Notes: a model not told the origin generated them from the letters alone. 64,000 nucleotides of DNA from Bradyrhizobium sp. SRS-191 (GCF_024586915.1 NZ_JANBVS010000015.1:1-64000); one strand, 5' to 3'. Positions 52,874 to 61,374 are shown, counted from the first letter of the stretch. Numbers and translations: made by a program.

Positions 52874-54119
52874 CTGTCCGCGTGTTGCTGGCGGCGCGGA
52901 TCAGATGGACCGCGCGTCGCGCGAGCGCCAGGCCTTCGCGGCGCGCGATGAGCGCGGACCGGATGAGTTCGACGATTGGATCGCGCGGATACAGCGGCAT
53001 CAGCACGTCGCCGATCGCGAGCCGGCCGCGCCAGATCGGATTGATCATGGGATGGTCCGGACCGGCGGTGGAATCGGCAGAGCTGATCGAGGGATCGCTG
53101 CAGAGATGACGCGTCAGGTCCAAAGTGAGTTGGACGCCGGGCGAATATTTCGCGAAGCGCTCGTCGACGCCGAGCTTGAAGAAGAAGGCGCGGCCCTGGT
53201 GGCGCAGCACGACGCCGGCGGCGACCGTGGCGTCGCCTGCGGCTAGGCTGATGATCTCGCAGGCCCCGTGCTCGGCAAGCTCCGGTGCGGCGCGCCGGAT
53301 GAAAGCCGCGTCGCCATCGTGCTGAATCAGCGCGGTGCCGCGATGACCTTTCCAGCCGCTGGCCTCGATCGCCAGGAAGGTCTCGAGTGTGGCGGCAACC
53401 TCTTGCGGCGAGCGGGCGACCGTGAAGCGGACGTCGCCATGCTCGGCGAGCCGATGGCGCAGGCGGCGCAGCTCCTTCAGCTTCTTGGCGCCGAGCGCGT
53501 CGTGCAGCACCGCCTCGCCATCGCCGGTGGCATCGAGGCAGGCGCGCTCATAGGATTGCAGCGGGCGCGGGCGCAGGCCGTCGCGGCGGAGCACGTTTTC
53601 GAAGGCCTGCATCACCGGACCTGCGATCGACATGTCGCGCAGCAGGAGCGCACGAGCGGGCGTCTGTCTGGCTGCGTCGACCAGACCCGCCGCAGCCCGT
53701 TCCGCATCATTGCCATCGAGCAGCGGCGTGCACAGCGTGCCGTAGGGATGACCGCTGGCAAGCGCCGGTAGCGGCAGCTTGCAGGCCTTCCAGAGCGAGG
53801 TGACCGGCATCAGTCCGACGAGCCGGGATGGCTGCTCGTCGCTCCAGGCGCACAGCGCCGAGTTGCCGGTGCGACCGCGTGCGGAGGCGTTCACCGCGCG
53901 CTCCCAACCGGGCAGGTAGTAGCCGTTCGGCTCCACGGCGCGGTCAGCCAGGTCCTGCCAGGCTTGCGGCAGGACGGTGTCCAGAGGGACCAGTCGCTTG
54001 GCAGGCGGCATGCCCGCTTCGGCGAGTCGCTGCTCCCCAGCTATCGATGGCGGATGTGCAAATGAACGATCGATGATCTCGGCCACGTCTCGACGGTCCC
54101 CTTGCTGCGCTGTGGTCAC
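52851..54119 (-). CDS. BioF2-like GNAT acetyltransferase
   Basis: A 422-residue protein of the BioF2-like/CelD acetyltransferase group. An N-terminal part of about 190 residues (LPALASGHPYGTLCTPLLDG) precedes the conserved ERACLDATGDGE, LGAKKLKELRRLRHRLAEHG, FLAIEASGWKGHRGTALIQH and the AGVVLRHQGRAFFFKLGVDE, FAKYSPGVQLTLDLTRHL segment, which are the GNAT-fold core. Members act in polysaccharide or cellulose synthesis. The gene overlaps FrnE tail to tail by 23 bases. The start at 54119 is the longest; later starts are possible. Confidence 0.85.
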   Translation of the reverse strand: MTTAQQGDRRDVAEIIDRSFAHPPSIAGEQRLAEAGMPPAKRLVPLDTVLPQAWQDLADRAVEPNGYYLPGWERAVNASARGRTGNSALCAWSDEQPSRLVGLMPVTSLWKACKLPLPALASGHPYGTLCTPLLDGNDAERAAAGLVDAARQTPARALLLRDMSIAGPVMQAFENVLRRDGLRPRPLQSYERACLDATGDGEAVLHDALGAKKLKELRRLRHRLAEHGDVRFTVARSPQEVAATLETFLAIEASGWKGHRGTALIQHDGDAAFIRRAAPELAEHGACEIISLAAGDATVAAGVVLRHQGRAFFFKLGVDERFAKYSPGVQLTLDLTRHLCSDPSISSADSTAGPDHPMINPIWRGRLAIGDVLMPLYPRDPIVELIRSALIARREGLALARRAVHLIRAASNTRTATPQRRR

Positions 54120-54226
54120 GCAACCCGGTCGAATGGTAGTGCAAAGCTCACAAGATAGGCCTTGCCGATCGGCTCAAATTGGCGCGGCCGGCTTAACGAC
54201 GCATTCACCACGGGCTCAACGCGCGA

Positions 54227-55273
54227 TCAGCGGATCAGCGCGACATCGCGGAAGGCGCCGATCAACGGCTTCTCGAGCTTGCCCTCCATGCTCTGGAGGA
54301 TCTCGTAGGCCTTTTCGCGGGCCATGACCGGCTTGTAGCTGCGATATTCGATCAGCGCCGAGAAGATGTCGGAGATGGTCAGGATACGCGTCAGATCCGG
54401 AATGCTGTTGGCCATCAGCCCGTCGGGATAGCCGCTGCCGTCGAGGAATTCATGATGGTGACGAACCGCCTTGAGCACCTCCTCGGTGATCGCCGCGTTG
54501 CCCTTCAGCGCATCGTAGCCCGCCGCCGGATGAGTCTCGACCAGCGCGCGTTCCGCGACATCGAGACGGCCGGGCTTGTCGAGGATGGCGAGGGGGATCT
54601 TGGCCTTGCCGATGTCGTGAAACATCGCAGCCATGTAGAGCCGTTCGAGATCGGAACTGTGGACGCCCAGGCTCAGGCCGAAATCGACTGTGATGCCGGT
54701 GACGAGCAGGCAGTGCTGATAGGTGCCTTCATGATGGCGGCGGACGGTGGCGAGCCAGTCGGACAGGCCGTTCTCAGCGATGCACTCGGCAATTCGCTTG
54801 CCGGCGCGTCGCGTCTCGTCGACGTCGATCTCGGCGCCGCCCAGGACGGCGGCGAACATCGAGGCGATGCAGGATGCTCCAGTGAACGCGGCCTGCCGAT
54901 CGTCCGTGGCGACGCTCTTCGCCGGCTGATGAGGCCGCGTATCGAGCAGCTTTCCGAGCAGCTGGTTGCGGCTCGGCGTAGCCGACAGAACAGTCGTGGC
55001 GCCGAGCGCGTAGGCCTGCACCGTCGAGAGGCGCGATTTGTGATTGGTGAGGAAGATGCGGCGCGGAATACGCGCAAGCCGGTCGGAGATTTCCTTCAGG
55101 GCGGTGATGTTGTCGACATCGCGCAGGTCCGCGGCCACGACGATCGCGTCGATGTCGGCGCCCTTGATGTCGGCGTCACCGATCAGTTCGGTCGTGAGAG
55201 AGCAGCGCTCGGCCAGCATACCGCGCAGCAAAGCAAGCTTGGCCGAATCGTCGCCGACGAGGTGAACGTGCAT
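54227..55273 (-). CDS. HD-GYP domain protein
   Basis: A 348-residue protein. The N-terminal 120 residues look like a degenerate receiver domain (MHVHLVGDDSAKLALLRGML, DAIVVAADLRDVDNITALKE), without the usual acidic pocket clearly preserved. The C-terminal HD-GYP domain has AAMFHDIGKAKIPLAILDKP, ETHPAAGYDALKG, VRHHHEFLDGSGYPDGLMAN: the HD and the GYP (GYPDG) signature are intact, so cyclic-di-GMP phosphodiesterase activity is possible. The ATG at 55273 is chosen over 55318. A chain of hairpins lies in its upstream region (55375-55433). Confidence 0.88.
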   Translation of the reverse strand: MHVHLVGDDSAKLALLRGMLAERCSLTTELIGDADIKGADIDAIVVAADLRDVDNITALKEISDRLARIPRRIFLTNHKSRLSTVQAYALGATTVLSATPSRNQLLGKLLDTRPHQPAKSVATDDRQAAFTGASCIASMFAAVLGGAEIDVDETRRAGKRIAECIAENGLSDWLATVRRHHEGTYQHCLLVTGITVDFGLSLGVHSSDLERLYMAAMFHDIGKAKIPLAILDKPGRLDVAERALVETHPAAGYDALKGNAAITEEVLKAVRHHHEFLDGSGYPDGLMANSIPDLTRILTISDIFSALIEYRSYKPVMAREKAYEILQSMEGKLEKPLIGAFRDVALIR

Positions 55274-55374
55274 GAAGAACCAGATCCAGTGGTCATTCCC
55301 GGCGTTAGCTGAAACCAATGTTGCGCAAGAATCGTTAAATTTGAGCCAGTCGTTCGCTCCTCGGTTACGCGCTT

Positions 55375-55433
55375 GCGTTAGCTAATAGCTAACGCTCTGC
55401 TACCGGGAAGGTAGCGGGTTCCCGCCCCGCGGG
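55375..55433. other. Chain of hairpins upstream of HD-GYP gene
   Basis: Three inverted repeats in succession: GCGTTAGCT-AAT-AGCTAACGC (55375-55395, perfect), GCTACC-GGGAA-GGTAGC (55399-55415), and GCGGG-TT-CCCGC (55414-55425) followed by another GC-rich stem. They lie 100 to 160 bases before the HD-GYP start and after the lipoprotein gene. It could be a terminator region, leader RNA or protein-binding sites. Confidence 0.4.
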
Positions 55434-55486
55434 GGACCTGATCAGTTCAGGTCGATCGCGCCTGTTGTCATCAGCCAGGGGTTGAA

Positions 55487-55894
55487 TCACTTTGTTGATA
55501 GTACGGCTGTGTAATCTTCAGCAACACAGTCCCCGGCGGCTGCGCGCCGGCGATCGATGATCTCATCCTGCTTGATCGTCAGCCGGTAGATCTGCCTCCG
55601 CAGCGGCGCGCCGGTGACCGAAATGATCTCCGCGCGCACGCAGGCTGTCCATGCATCGCCGTGGTCCGTGCGCCGGGCGGCTGTGGCCTCGAGATCGCGC
55701 GGTTGCGTCGTGGCGACGAAGATCATGTCGAGGTTCTTGCGGACGAGACGCCCGACATCGGGAGCAGCTTCGGGCGGGGGCGGCTCGGATGCCCGCACGC
55801 GCATGAAGGCGGGCAGGCGCGACTGACTGTCCGCGGCGCAGCCCGAGAGAAGCAGAGCTGCGAGCAGCCCTGCCAATATTGCCGTCAACCGCAT
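55487..55894 (-). CDS. Putative lipoprotein
   Basis: A 135-residue protein with a lipoprotein signal, lipobox LSGC (Cys at residue 19) after the hydrophobic ILAGLLAALL. The mature part has VRKNLDMIFVATTQPRDLEA and AWTACVRAEIISVTGAPLRR, then TIKQDEIIDRRRAAAGDCVA. I recall similar short lipoproteins in Bradyrhizobium but not a function. It lies upstream of the HD-GYP gene, 213 bases apart. Confidence 0.7.
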   Translation of the reverse strand: MRLTAILAGLLAALLLSGCAADSQSRLPAFMRVRASEPPPPEAAPDVGRLVRKNLDMIFVATTQPRDLEATAARRTDHGDAWTACVRAEIISVTGAPLRRQIYRLTIKQDEIIDRRRAAAGDCVAEDYTAVLSTK

Positions 55895-56094
55895 GTTCGC
55901 CCCGCCGCCGTGCGGCGCGCAACCTAGTCGGCGATCGCGGCAAGGCTGCGGGAATCCTGTGCAGCAACGGTGTCCGATACGGTCCGAAGTGGTGAGCAGG
56001 ACGTGTTCAGGCGTGCGGCATTTACTCTCCGCAATGAACCGGGTCGCGAACCGGCCCGACCAACTGGCACGTCAGCAGCAGATTGGAGATCGCC

Positions 56095-57594
56095 ATGTTC
56101 CGCCACGCTCTCAGGGCCGCATTGATTGCGGGCGGCCTGCTTGCCGGCCTGGCGCCAGCCTTGGCCGAGAGCAGCCGGCTGGCGCTGGTGATCGGGCAAT
56201 CCGCCTATCGGTCGGTGACGCCGCTGCCGAACCCGGCGAACGACGCCAATGCAATGGCGAAAATGCTGGGAGAGTCGGGCTTCGAGGTGACGACGGCCGC
56301 CGATCTCTCACAGCGGGATCTGAACCGCGAGGTCGGGGATTTCGCCGCCAAGATCGCAAGCAAGGGGCCCGATACGGTGGCCTTGGTGTTCTATGCCGGC
56401 CACGGCCTGCAGATCGACGGCGAGAACTATCTGGTTCCCGTCGATGTCGATCCACGCCGCGAGGCCGACATTCCGCTGCAGGCGGTGCGTCTCAACGATC
56501 TCCTTAACACGCTCAATGCGGTGCCGAGCCGGATGCGCATCCTGCTGCTCGATGCCTGCCGCAACAACCCGTTCCCGAGCATCAACCAGAGCGCCGGCCG
56601 CGGCCTCGCGCTGCTCGACACCAAGAGCGGCGCGCCGGGCACGTTCCTGTCCTACTCGACCTCGCCCGGCGCGGAGGCCGAGGACGGCAGCGGTGCCAAC
56701 AGTCCCTACACCACGGCGCTGCTGCAGGCGGCGCGCGAGCCCGGCCTGCCGATCGAGGAGGCGTTCAAGCGGGTGCGCGTCGCCGTCAACAAGGCGACCG
56801 AAGGGCGGCAGACGCCGTGGGATTCCTCCTCGCTCACCGAGGATTTCCGCTTCGTGGCCACGAGCGATGCAAGCGCGGCCAATGCCGGGCCGCGGCCGGT
56901 GATCGCCAAGCGCAGCGTTGATGAATGGAAGCGCAGCCTGCAAGGCAAGCCGATCGAGGCCGCCAATGAGCTCATCGTCGGCGACGGCAGTGTCGAGGCC
57001 TATGAGGCGTTCGTCACGCTCTACACTGCGGCGCCCTATGGTCCGCAGGCGCGGCAATGGCTCGACCTGCACAATCGAATGGCCGCGTGGAACGAGGCCG
57101 TGCTGATCAACACCGTCGCGTCCTATCAGGGCTTTCTCGACCGCTATCCGGATAGCGACCTGACGGCGACCGCGCGCAAGCTGATCGAGCGCCTGCGCAA
57201 CCGTCCGGTCGTGACGCCGGTCGTGGCGGCTGCCAACGCAGCCATCCCCGCGGTGGTCCCCGCAACTCCGCCGGTGGTGCCGGCGAATGCCACCACGGGG
57301 CCGACCTGTCCGTGCTCGCAGACGCCGCCGGCGCGCAAGTCCGAAACGCCCAAGCGCGTCGAGGAGAAGCCGGTCAGGAAACGCGATGAGGATCCGCCGA
57401 AGCGCGCCAGCCGCCCGTCCCGCCGTGATCCCGATGACGTCGTCGTCTACGCGCCGCCGCCGCCGCCGCGGGAATATTATGGGCCGCCGGTGCGGGTGGT
57501 GCCGCCTGTCAGCATCGGAATCGGCATCGGTGGCGGCTACGGCGGGGGATACGGGCGGGGTCCTTCGAACTATCCGACCCGGCGCGGCTACTGA
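56095..57594 (+). CDS. Secreted caspase-family (metacaspase-like) protein
   Basis: A 499-residue protein. A signal peptide (LRAALIAGGLLAGLAPALAE) leads into a peptidase C14 (caspase p20) domain: RLALVIGQSAYRSVTPLPNP, DANAMAKMLGESGFEV, the catalytic His in FYAGHGLQIDGENYLVPVDV and the catalytic Cys in ILLLDACRNNPFPS. The following PGTFLSYSTSPGAEAEDGSG is also conserved. Residues about 270-370 are helical and resemble SPOR-like or repeat regions of related proteins; the C-terminal 130 residues are Pro/Arg/Lys-rich and end in Gly/Tyr repeats (GIGGGYGGGYGRG). The ATG at 56095 has GGAGAT upstream. Such secreted caspase homologues are common in Rhizobiales; the substrates are unknown. Confidence 0.92.
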   Translation: MFRHALRAALIAGGLLAGLAPALAESSRLALVIGQSAYRSVTPLPNPANDANAMAKMLGESGFEVTTAADLSQRDLNREVGDFAAKIASKGPDTVALVFYAGHGLQIDGENYLVPVDVDPRREADIPLQAVRLNDLLNTLNAVPSRMRILLLDACRNNPFPSINQSAGRGLALLDTKSGAPGTFLSYSTSPGAEAEDGSGANSPYTTALLQAAREPGLPIEEAFKRVRVAVNKATEGRQTPWDSSSLTEDFRFVATSDASAANAGPRPVIAKRSVDEWKRSLQGKPIEAANELIVGDGSVEAYEAFVTLYTAAPYGPQARQWLDLHNRMAAWNEAVLINTVASYQGFLDRYPDSDLTATARKLIERLRNRPVVTPVVAAANAAIPAVVPATPPVVPANATTGPTCPCSQTPPARKSETPKRVEEKPVRKRDEDPPKRASRPSRRDPDDVVVYAPPPPPREYYGPPVRVVPPVSIGIGIGGGYGGGYGRGPSNYPTRRGY

Positions 57595-57612
57595 GCGTCG
57601 AACTTTGCAACA

Positions 57613-57635
57613 GCGGCCGCTTGGGAGGCGGCCGC
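57613..57635 (+). terminator. Possible terminator after caspase-family gene
   Basis: GCGGCCGC, 7-base loop, GCGGCCGC, then CTTGT. It has a strong stem but a poor T tract, 18 bases past the stop. Confidence 0.45.
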
Positions 57636-57787
57636 CTTGTATGGCGCGTTTGCCGTTCCCCTCGTTGGAGTTTCAGTCCGTGGAGGCGCGGGGGCAGGGG
57701 ACGGCACCGTGCGAGAGCCGCCGGTACTCCAGGGAGAGCGTCGTCGGCCGCGTCATGCGCGGCAGGTCCCATCGCCCTCGATCCTGA

Positions 57788-58039
57788 TCAGTCGAAGGCG
57801 ATGCCGATCCGCTTATCGTGGCTCCACACCGCGTGACAACGGCGCGTGAACCTGTCGGACGGGATCACCAGCGTGAACGCTCCGGGCAGGCCGACCGGGC
57901 TGACCACCTCGACCCGCGCCCCGGTGTCCGACATGTTGCGGACCATGCAATCGACCGCGCCGCCGCCGTCGAACGCCAGCCTGCCCTGCTTGAGCACCCG
58001 ATGACGGGGTGCAATCCGTTTTTCATCTGTCTCGCTCAT
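57788..58039 (-). CDS. PilZ-domain protein
   Basis: An 83-residue PilZ domain. The cyclic-di-GMP-binding signature is visible: the R-x3-R type in KRIAPRHRVLKQGRLAFDGG and the N/D-x-S-x2-G in VRNMSDTGARVEVVSP. It consists of the domain only, so it would signal by interacting with a partner. The ATG at 58039 (MSETDEKR) is taken instead of the longer frame to 58156. The HD-GYP protein at 54227 is another c-di-GMP-related gene 3 kb away. Confidence 0.85.
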   Translation of the reverse strand: MSETDEKRIAPRHRVLKQGRLAFDGGGAVDCMVRNMSDTGARVEVVSPVGLPGAFTLVIPSDRFTRRCHAVWSHDKRIGIAFD

Positions 58040-58187
58040 CGCCTGCAACCCGATGCCGAATGGAATCACCTTTCGCGTCAAAAGCGCATAAAATAAATCA
58101 GGCCCGGGTTTCATTGCGATGAATCGCGCTCGCGAAGGCGGGGCCCTCATCTTCACAATTCGTTAAACTCCCGTGGCTTTGCGGGGG

Positions 58188-58628
58188 TCAGAGCATCGCG
58201 AAGGCGCTGGACACCATGGCCACCGGCTTGCCGTCGGCGGCGCTGGTCAACGTGACCCGGCCGAAGCCCATGGTGCGGCCCAGCCGGACCACGCGCGCAT
58301 CGGCCAACACATCGGAGGAGGCGACCGCGCGCATGAAGTGCGTGGTCTGGTCGACCGTGGTCATCGGCCGATAGCCTCCGCTGGCGCTCACCATCGCGAT
58401 CACCGTCGCGGTATCGGCAAAGGCCATCAGCGCCTGGCCGCAGACAACGCCGTTGTCGCGGCACAGCCGCGGCGAGAACGGCAGGCGCAGGATGGCGCCC
58501 GGCTCGCCCTGGGCCGTGGGCGCGATGTCCTCGACGATCAGCGCAAGATCCTTGATCCAGGGGGCGAACACGTCATCCAGCAGGCGCCGCGCCTGATCGA
58601 GGGTGAAGTCAGGTGTGTCGTTCGGCAC
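58188..58628 (-). CDS. PaaI-type hotdog thioesterase
   Basis: A 146-residue PaaI-family hotdog protein. Family features are the catalytic region RLCRDNGVVCGQALMAFADT, followed by YRPMTTVDQTTHFMRAVASS and RLGRTMGFGRVTLTSAADGK. It would hydrolyse an acyl-CoA. The substrate is not evident from context. It is divergent from the small exported protein at 59012. Confidence 0.9.
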   Translation of the reverse strand: MPNDTPDFTLDQARRLLDDVFAPWIKDLALIVEDIAPTAQGEPGAILRLPFSPRLCRDNGVVCGQALMAFADTATVIAMVSASGGYRPMTTVDQTTHFMRAVASSDVLADARVVRLGRTMGFGRVTLTSAADGKPVAMVSSAFAML

Positions 58629-59011
58629 GAGAAAGAGTCCTCCCCAGGTGTTTGATGCTGGTCTTGTTGTCGGCGGCCCGCTCGTTGGCGGAAGCAGTCC
58701 GGGCCGTTTGCCGCAAGCGGGCGGCTTGAAAAGGCCGGAGTTGGAATCCTATGCTGAATGGCAGGCCGGGCGACAGGCTGATGGGACGGCAACTGAGGCT
58801 TCCCTCCCGGAACTGCCTCGCGACTGGTGATGTCGAGGGCTGATCGTGCGGTGTCTCGGGCAAGGTGTCCCGTGCCAGCAGCCGCTGCACGTCCCGCGCT
58901 GGGTTGGTGGTTCCAGGGCAAGGAACGCCGATGGGGCCCGTCCGACACGCGCCTGAGACTTGGCGCGGGGCGACGCAATGGTATAAGGCGGCCAAGACCG
59001 GGGAGTAACCA
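58629..59011. other. Intergenic region, divergent
   Basis: About 380 bases between the thioesterase and the small exported protein. I see no supported gene; the open frames (58603-58830 plus, 58827-59015 plus) have no family features. It presumably holds both promoters. Confidence 0.45.
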
Positions 59012-59308
59012 ATGAAGAAGCTGATCGTGACGATGGCGGTCGCCGTGTTGACCGGCTGGGCCGTGCCGGCGATGGCGCAGATGCCGAACATCAACCTTCT
59101 CGCTGATGGTCCTTCCAAGACCCCAGAGGAGAAGGAGGCCGAGGCTGCGCGGGACAGGGCCTACAGGGACACCATGCGCAAGATCCCGGACGCCAAGACG
59201 GCGGCGGATCCGTGGGGCAATGTGCGCGCTGCCGAGCAGCCGAAAACGACGCCTCCCGTGAAGACGACGGCGGCGAAAAAGCCGAAGACCGGCGCCAGCA
59301 CCAACTGA
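59012..59308 (+). CDS. Small exported hypothetical protein
   Basis: A 98-residue protein with a signal peptide (MKKLIVTMAVAVLTGWAVPA, cleavage MAQ). The mature part has NLLADGPSKTPEEKEAEAAR, RAYRDTMRKIPDAKTAADPW and a Lys/Thr-rich tail. The central K-I-P-D-x-K-x-x-x-D-P-W-G-x-x-R pattern is frequent in small Bradyrhizobium exported proteins of unknown role. The ATG at 59012 has GGGGAG upstream. Confidence 0.75.
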   Translation: MKKLIVTMAVAVLTGWAVPAMAQMPNINLLADGPSKTPEEKEAEAARDRAYRDTMRKIPDAKTAADPWGNVRAAEQPKTTPPVKTTAAKKPKTGASTN

Positions 59309-59416
59309 CGTTTGCCCATGGGGCGCCCGCTGGCAGAGCGGGCACGGCGACGATCCGACTCGGATTCCGTGCGACCTCGTCTATATTGACGGGGTGCAAC
59401 GTGTTGGAGTTCGTCG

Positions 59417-59647
59417 ATGGGGTTGCGCCCGCGGGACATTGCCAGCCGGATGGCGGCCCGGCGCCGGAAGCCGGACGGCTATGTGCGCGACACCTTCACT
59501 TTGCCGCGCGAGGCCGCGCGCGCCAAGGCGCGCGATTACCTGACCCGTTATCCGAAGGCCGGCTATATGAGCGCCGTGGAAAGCTGGCGCGAGCTCCCGG
59601 ATGGAGCGATCGAATTCACGATGCGGCGATTGCCCAGCGCTGATTGA
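59417..59647 (+). CDS. Small conserved hypothetical protein
   Basis: A 76-residue basic protein, MGLRPRDIASRMAARRRKPD at the start, then GYVRDTFTLPREAARAKARD and YPKAGYMSAVESWRELPDGA at the end. I recall similar short proteins in Bradyrhizobium. The function is unknown. It is in an independent position, about 110 bases after the previous gene. Confidence 0.65.
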   Translation: MGLRPRDIASRMAARRRKPDGYVRDTFTLPREAARAKARDYLTRYPKAGYMSAVESWRELPDGAIEFTMRRLPSAD

Positions 59648-59662
59648 GCCATTGCCGGCCGA

Positions 59663-59836
59663 TCATTCCCGCTCGCCGAGGAGCTTTCGTGTGTTGCGGT
59701 TGATGAAGTGAAGCCGGGTGCATGCCTTGCACACCACGGTTTCATACGCGCAGGTCGGGTCGCCCGGCTTCGGCTCTTCCAGCCAATGCTGCACGTTCAT
59801 TCCCGTTCGCGGACATTTGAAGATCAGATTACCCAT
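59663..59836 (-). CDS. Short cysteine-containing protein, zinc-ribbon-like
   Basis: A 57-residue protein. Its start is MGNLIFKCPRTGMNVQHWLE and it has a Cys pair in TVVCKACTRLHFINR. The Cys at residue 8 with the CKAC pair suggests zinc binding by Cys/His residues. I recall this protein with the same MGNLIF and CKAC-type segments in Bradyrhizobium genomes. The ATG is at 59836 and the stop at 59663. It converges with the gene at 59417, with a 15-base gap. Confidence 0.7.
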   Translation of the reverse strand: MGNLIFKCPRTGMNVQHWLEEPKPGDPTCAYETVVCKACTRLHFINRNTRKLLGERE

Positions 59837-59993
59837 ACAAATTTAAGTGTCGGCCAGCAGGGGCCTTGCCTACTTGATCTAGATCAAGGGGGCTTGCCGA
59901 AATGACAGGCAATGGCATATGGCCTGCCAACTACGGATTGTGAGCGAGGGCGACCATCGACCATTGATGGCAGATCGTCACGTCGAACAGCGC

Positions 59994-60233
59994 TCAGGCC
60001 TGATCCAGCGACTCGGCGACGATGCGGATGCGGAACACCGGCTGCCGCGTCTCGTCGAGCAGCTCCATCTGCCACTCCGAGTTCTCGGCGAGCTTGCGCG
60101 AGATGCTGCTGGCCATGTCGGCGCAGACAGTGGTCATCTCTTTCCAGGCGGCGTTACGATCGGCACACTCGGTCCCATACTCGGACGCGCCTGAGAAGTG
60201 GCCGTTACGGATACGAAAGAAATAGAGCGGCAT
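59994..60233 (-). CDS. DUF6894-like small protein
   Basis: A 79-residue protein starting MPLYFFRIRNGHFSGASEYG and containing CADRNAAWKEMTTVCADMAS. The start M-P-x-Y-F-F and the D-x-x-A-A-W pattern match the DUF6894 family of rhizobial small proteins with unknown function. The ATG at 60233 (frame extends to 60320) is chosen because the family starts there. Confidence 0.75.
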   Translation of the reverse strand: MPLYFFRIRNGHFSGASEYGTECADRNAAWKEMTTVCADMASSISRKLAENSEWQMELLDETRQPVFRIRIVAESLDQA

Positions 60234-60643
60234 TGCCAAAACCGGTGAGCCCTGACCGCCCCAGGCCGCTGGGTTTGATGAACGCAGCGTAAATGGAAGC
60301 GGAAAACCCCCCTGGATCAATTCCGGTAAAATACGGTCGACGGTTGCGATGGCTGTTAGTTGTTGCCGTCACGCAAGGATTTGCCGCCTTCGCACCGCGG
60401 GAGGGGCGAAGCTGAGACGAAGTTCATCTCCGCTGAATTCATGTCCGCTGAATGAGTGAGCCTCGGACCGCCGCGGTCCGAGGCTCGGCGTCAACGTCGT
60501 AGCTTCCCGGCGAGGGCAGTTCGGCAATGACACGTTGAGAGTAGACAGCAACTTGCGCGCGCGCCTTGCGTCAAATCAAGGGTTGCAAATAACAGATCAG
60601 CTCACGCGATTTTTGGCGAGTGAGTTGACTGCGTTGCCTGCGG
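60234..60643. other. Intergenic region with strong hairpin
   Basis: About 410 bases without a supported gene. A perfect 13-bp inverted repeat GAGCCTCGGACCG-CCG-CGGTCCGAGGCTC lies at 60458-60486, preceded by a direct repeat (TCCGCTGAAT twice, 60428-60452). No T run follows on either strand. Confidence 0.55.
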
Positions 60644-60835
60644 CTATCGCGGATCGAAAATCCGCTCCGGCACGACGGTGAGGCGGTAGGCGACCTCAGT
60701 CGCGCCGTCCACCGTTTCCAGCACTTCATTGCAGGCCGGGCATCGTTTGTCGCCGGCAACGCCGCGCTGCGAGTGAAGCTCCAGGCGCTGCAGGCCGGCT
60801 CTGCACCAGCGGCAGATGAGATCATCGCGTGTCAT
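60644..60835 (-). CDS. Small zinc-ribbon-like protein
   Basis: A 63-residue protein, MTRDDLICRWCRAGLQRLEL at the start, with CxxC pairs in CRWC and CPAC (GDKRCPACNEVLETV), then TEVAYRLTVVPERIFDPR. The two CxxC motifs suggest one zinc ribbon. The function is unknown. It is independent of neighbouring genes. Confidence 0.7.
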   Translation of the reverse strand: MTRDDLICRWCRAGLQRLELHSQRGVAGDKRCPACNEVLETVDGATEVAYRLTVVPERIFDPR

Positions 60836-60935
60836 CGGTCATATGATGGGCAACGGTGCGATCCGTTACCGGTACGGGCAACGACAAATTCGGATGCGCG
60901 TCATGGTGAATCCGGAACTGAGACGTCAAACGTCA

Positions 60936-60967
60936 AAAGCCCCGGACACGGGTCCGGGGCTTTCTTT
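60936..60967 (+). terminator. Strong rho-independent terminator without a recognised gene
   Basis: Perfect 12-bp stem AAAGCCCCGGAC / GTCCGGGGCTTT with ACGG loop, followed by CTTTC. It is plus-strand oriented. The sequence before it from about 60840 shows no convincing protein. Confidence 0.85.
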
Positions 60968-61270
60968 CGGCGCGGATGGTTTCAGGGCCGTGCGCCTAGG
61001 GTGACTGAGCCTGCAGACATTGTCTCGAGCCATCGTCTCGGCAATTCTCTGCAGATGGCATGTCACATGGCAGCACATGACTCGCCAAAATGAGCCGGTC
61101 GATATGCGCCATCATCATCGGAAACGAACAAACAAATTCGGGGCTGAAAAATCCGTTGTCACGCTCCAAGACCCGGTTTTCGTACCACAACCAAAAGTTT
61201 ATGACAATGGCCGTGGTTTGCCGGGGCGTTCCGGCACCGGACTGCGTGAGGCGCATCACGCAGCGGCGCG

Positions 61271-61374
61271 CTAAAGCGCGATGAGATTAGGATGAATCGC
61301 CACCGCGCTTTAGATTGTTGTTTGCGATGATCTTTTCGGAAAACCGCTGCGCGCTTTTCCGGATCATGCTTTAG
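61271..61374. repeat. Dispersed two-hairpin intergenic repeat, copy 2
   Basis: CTAAAGCGCGATGAGATTAG at the start, CCACCGCGCTTTAG, then GATCTTTTCGGAAAACCGCT and the end CCGGATCATGCTTTAG. Near-identical in layout to the copy at 6723-6813. Confidence 0.88.

Noticed and set aside
55375..55433. c-di-GMP (GEMM) riboswitch before the HD-GYP gene
   Set aside because: Hairpins are present but I see none of the conserved GEMM sequence positions, so only a structured leader is reported.
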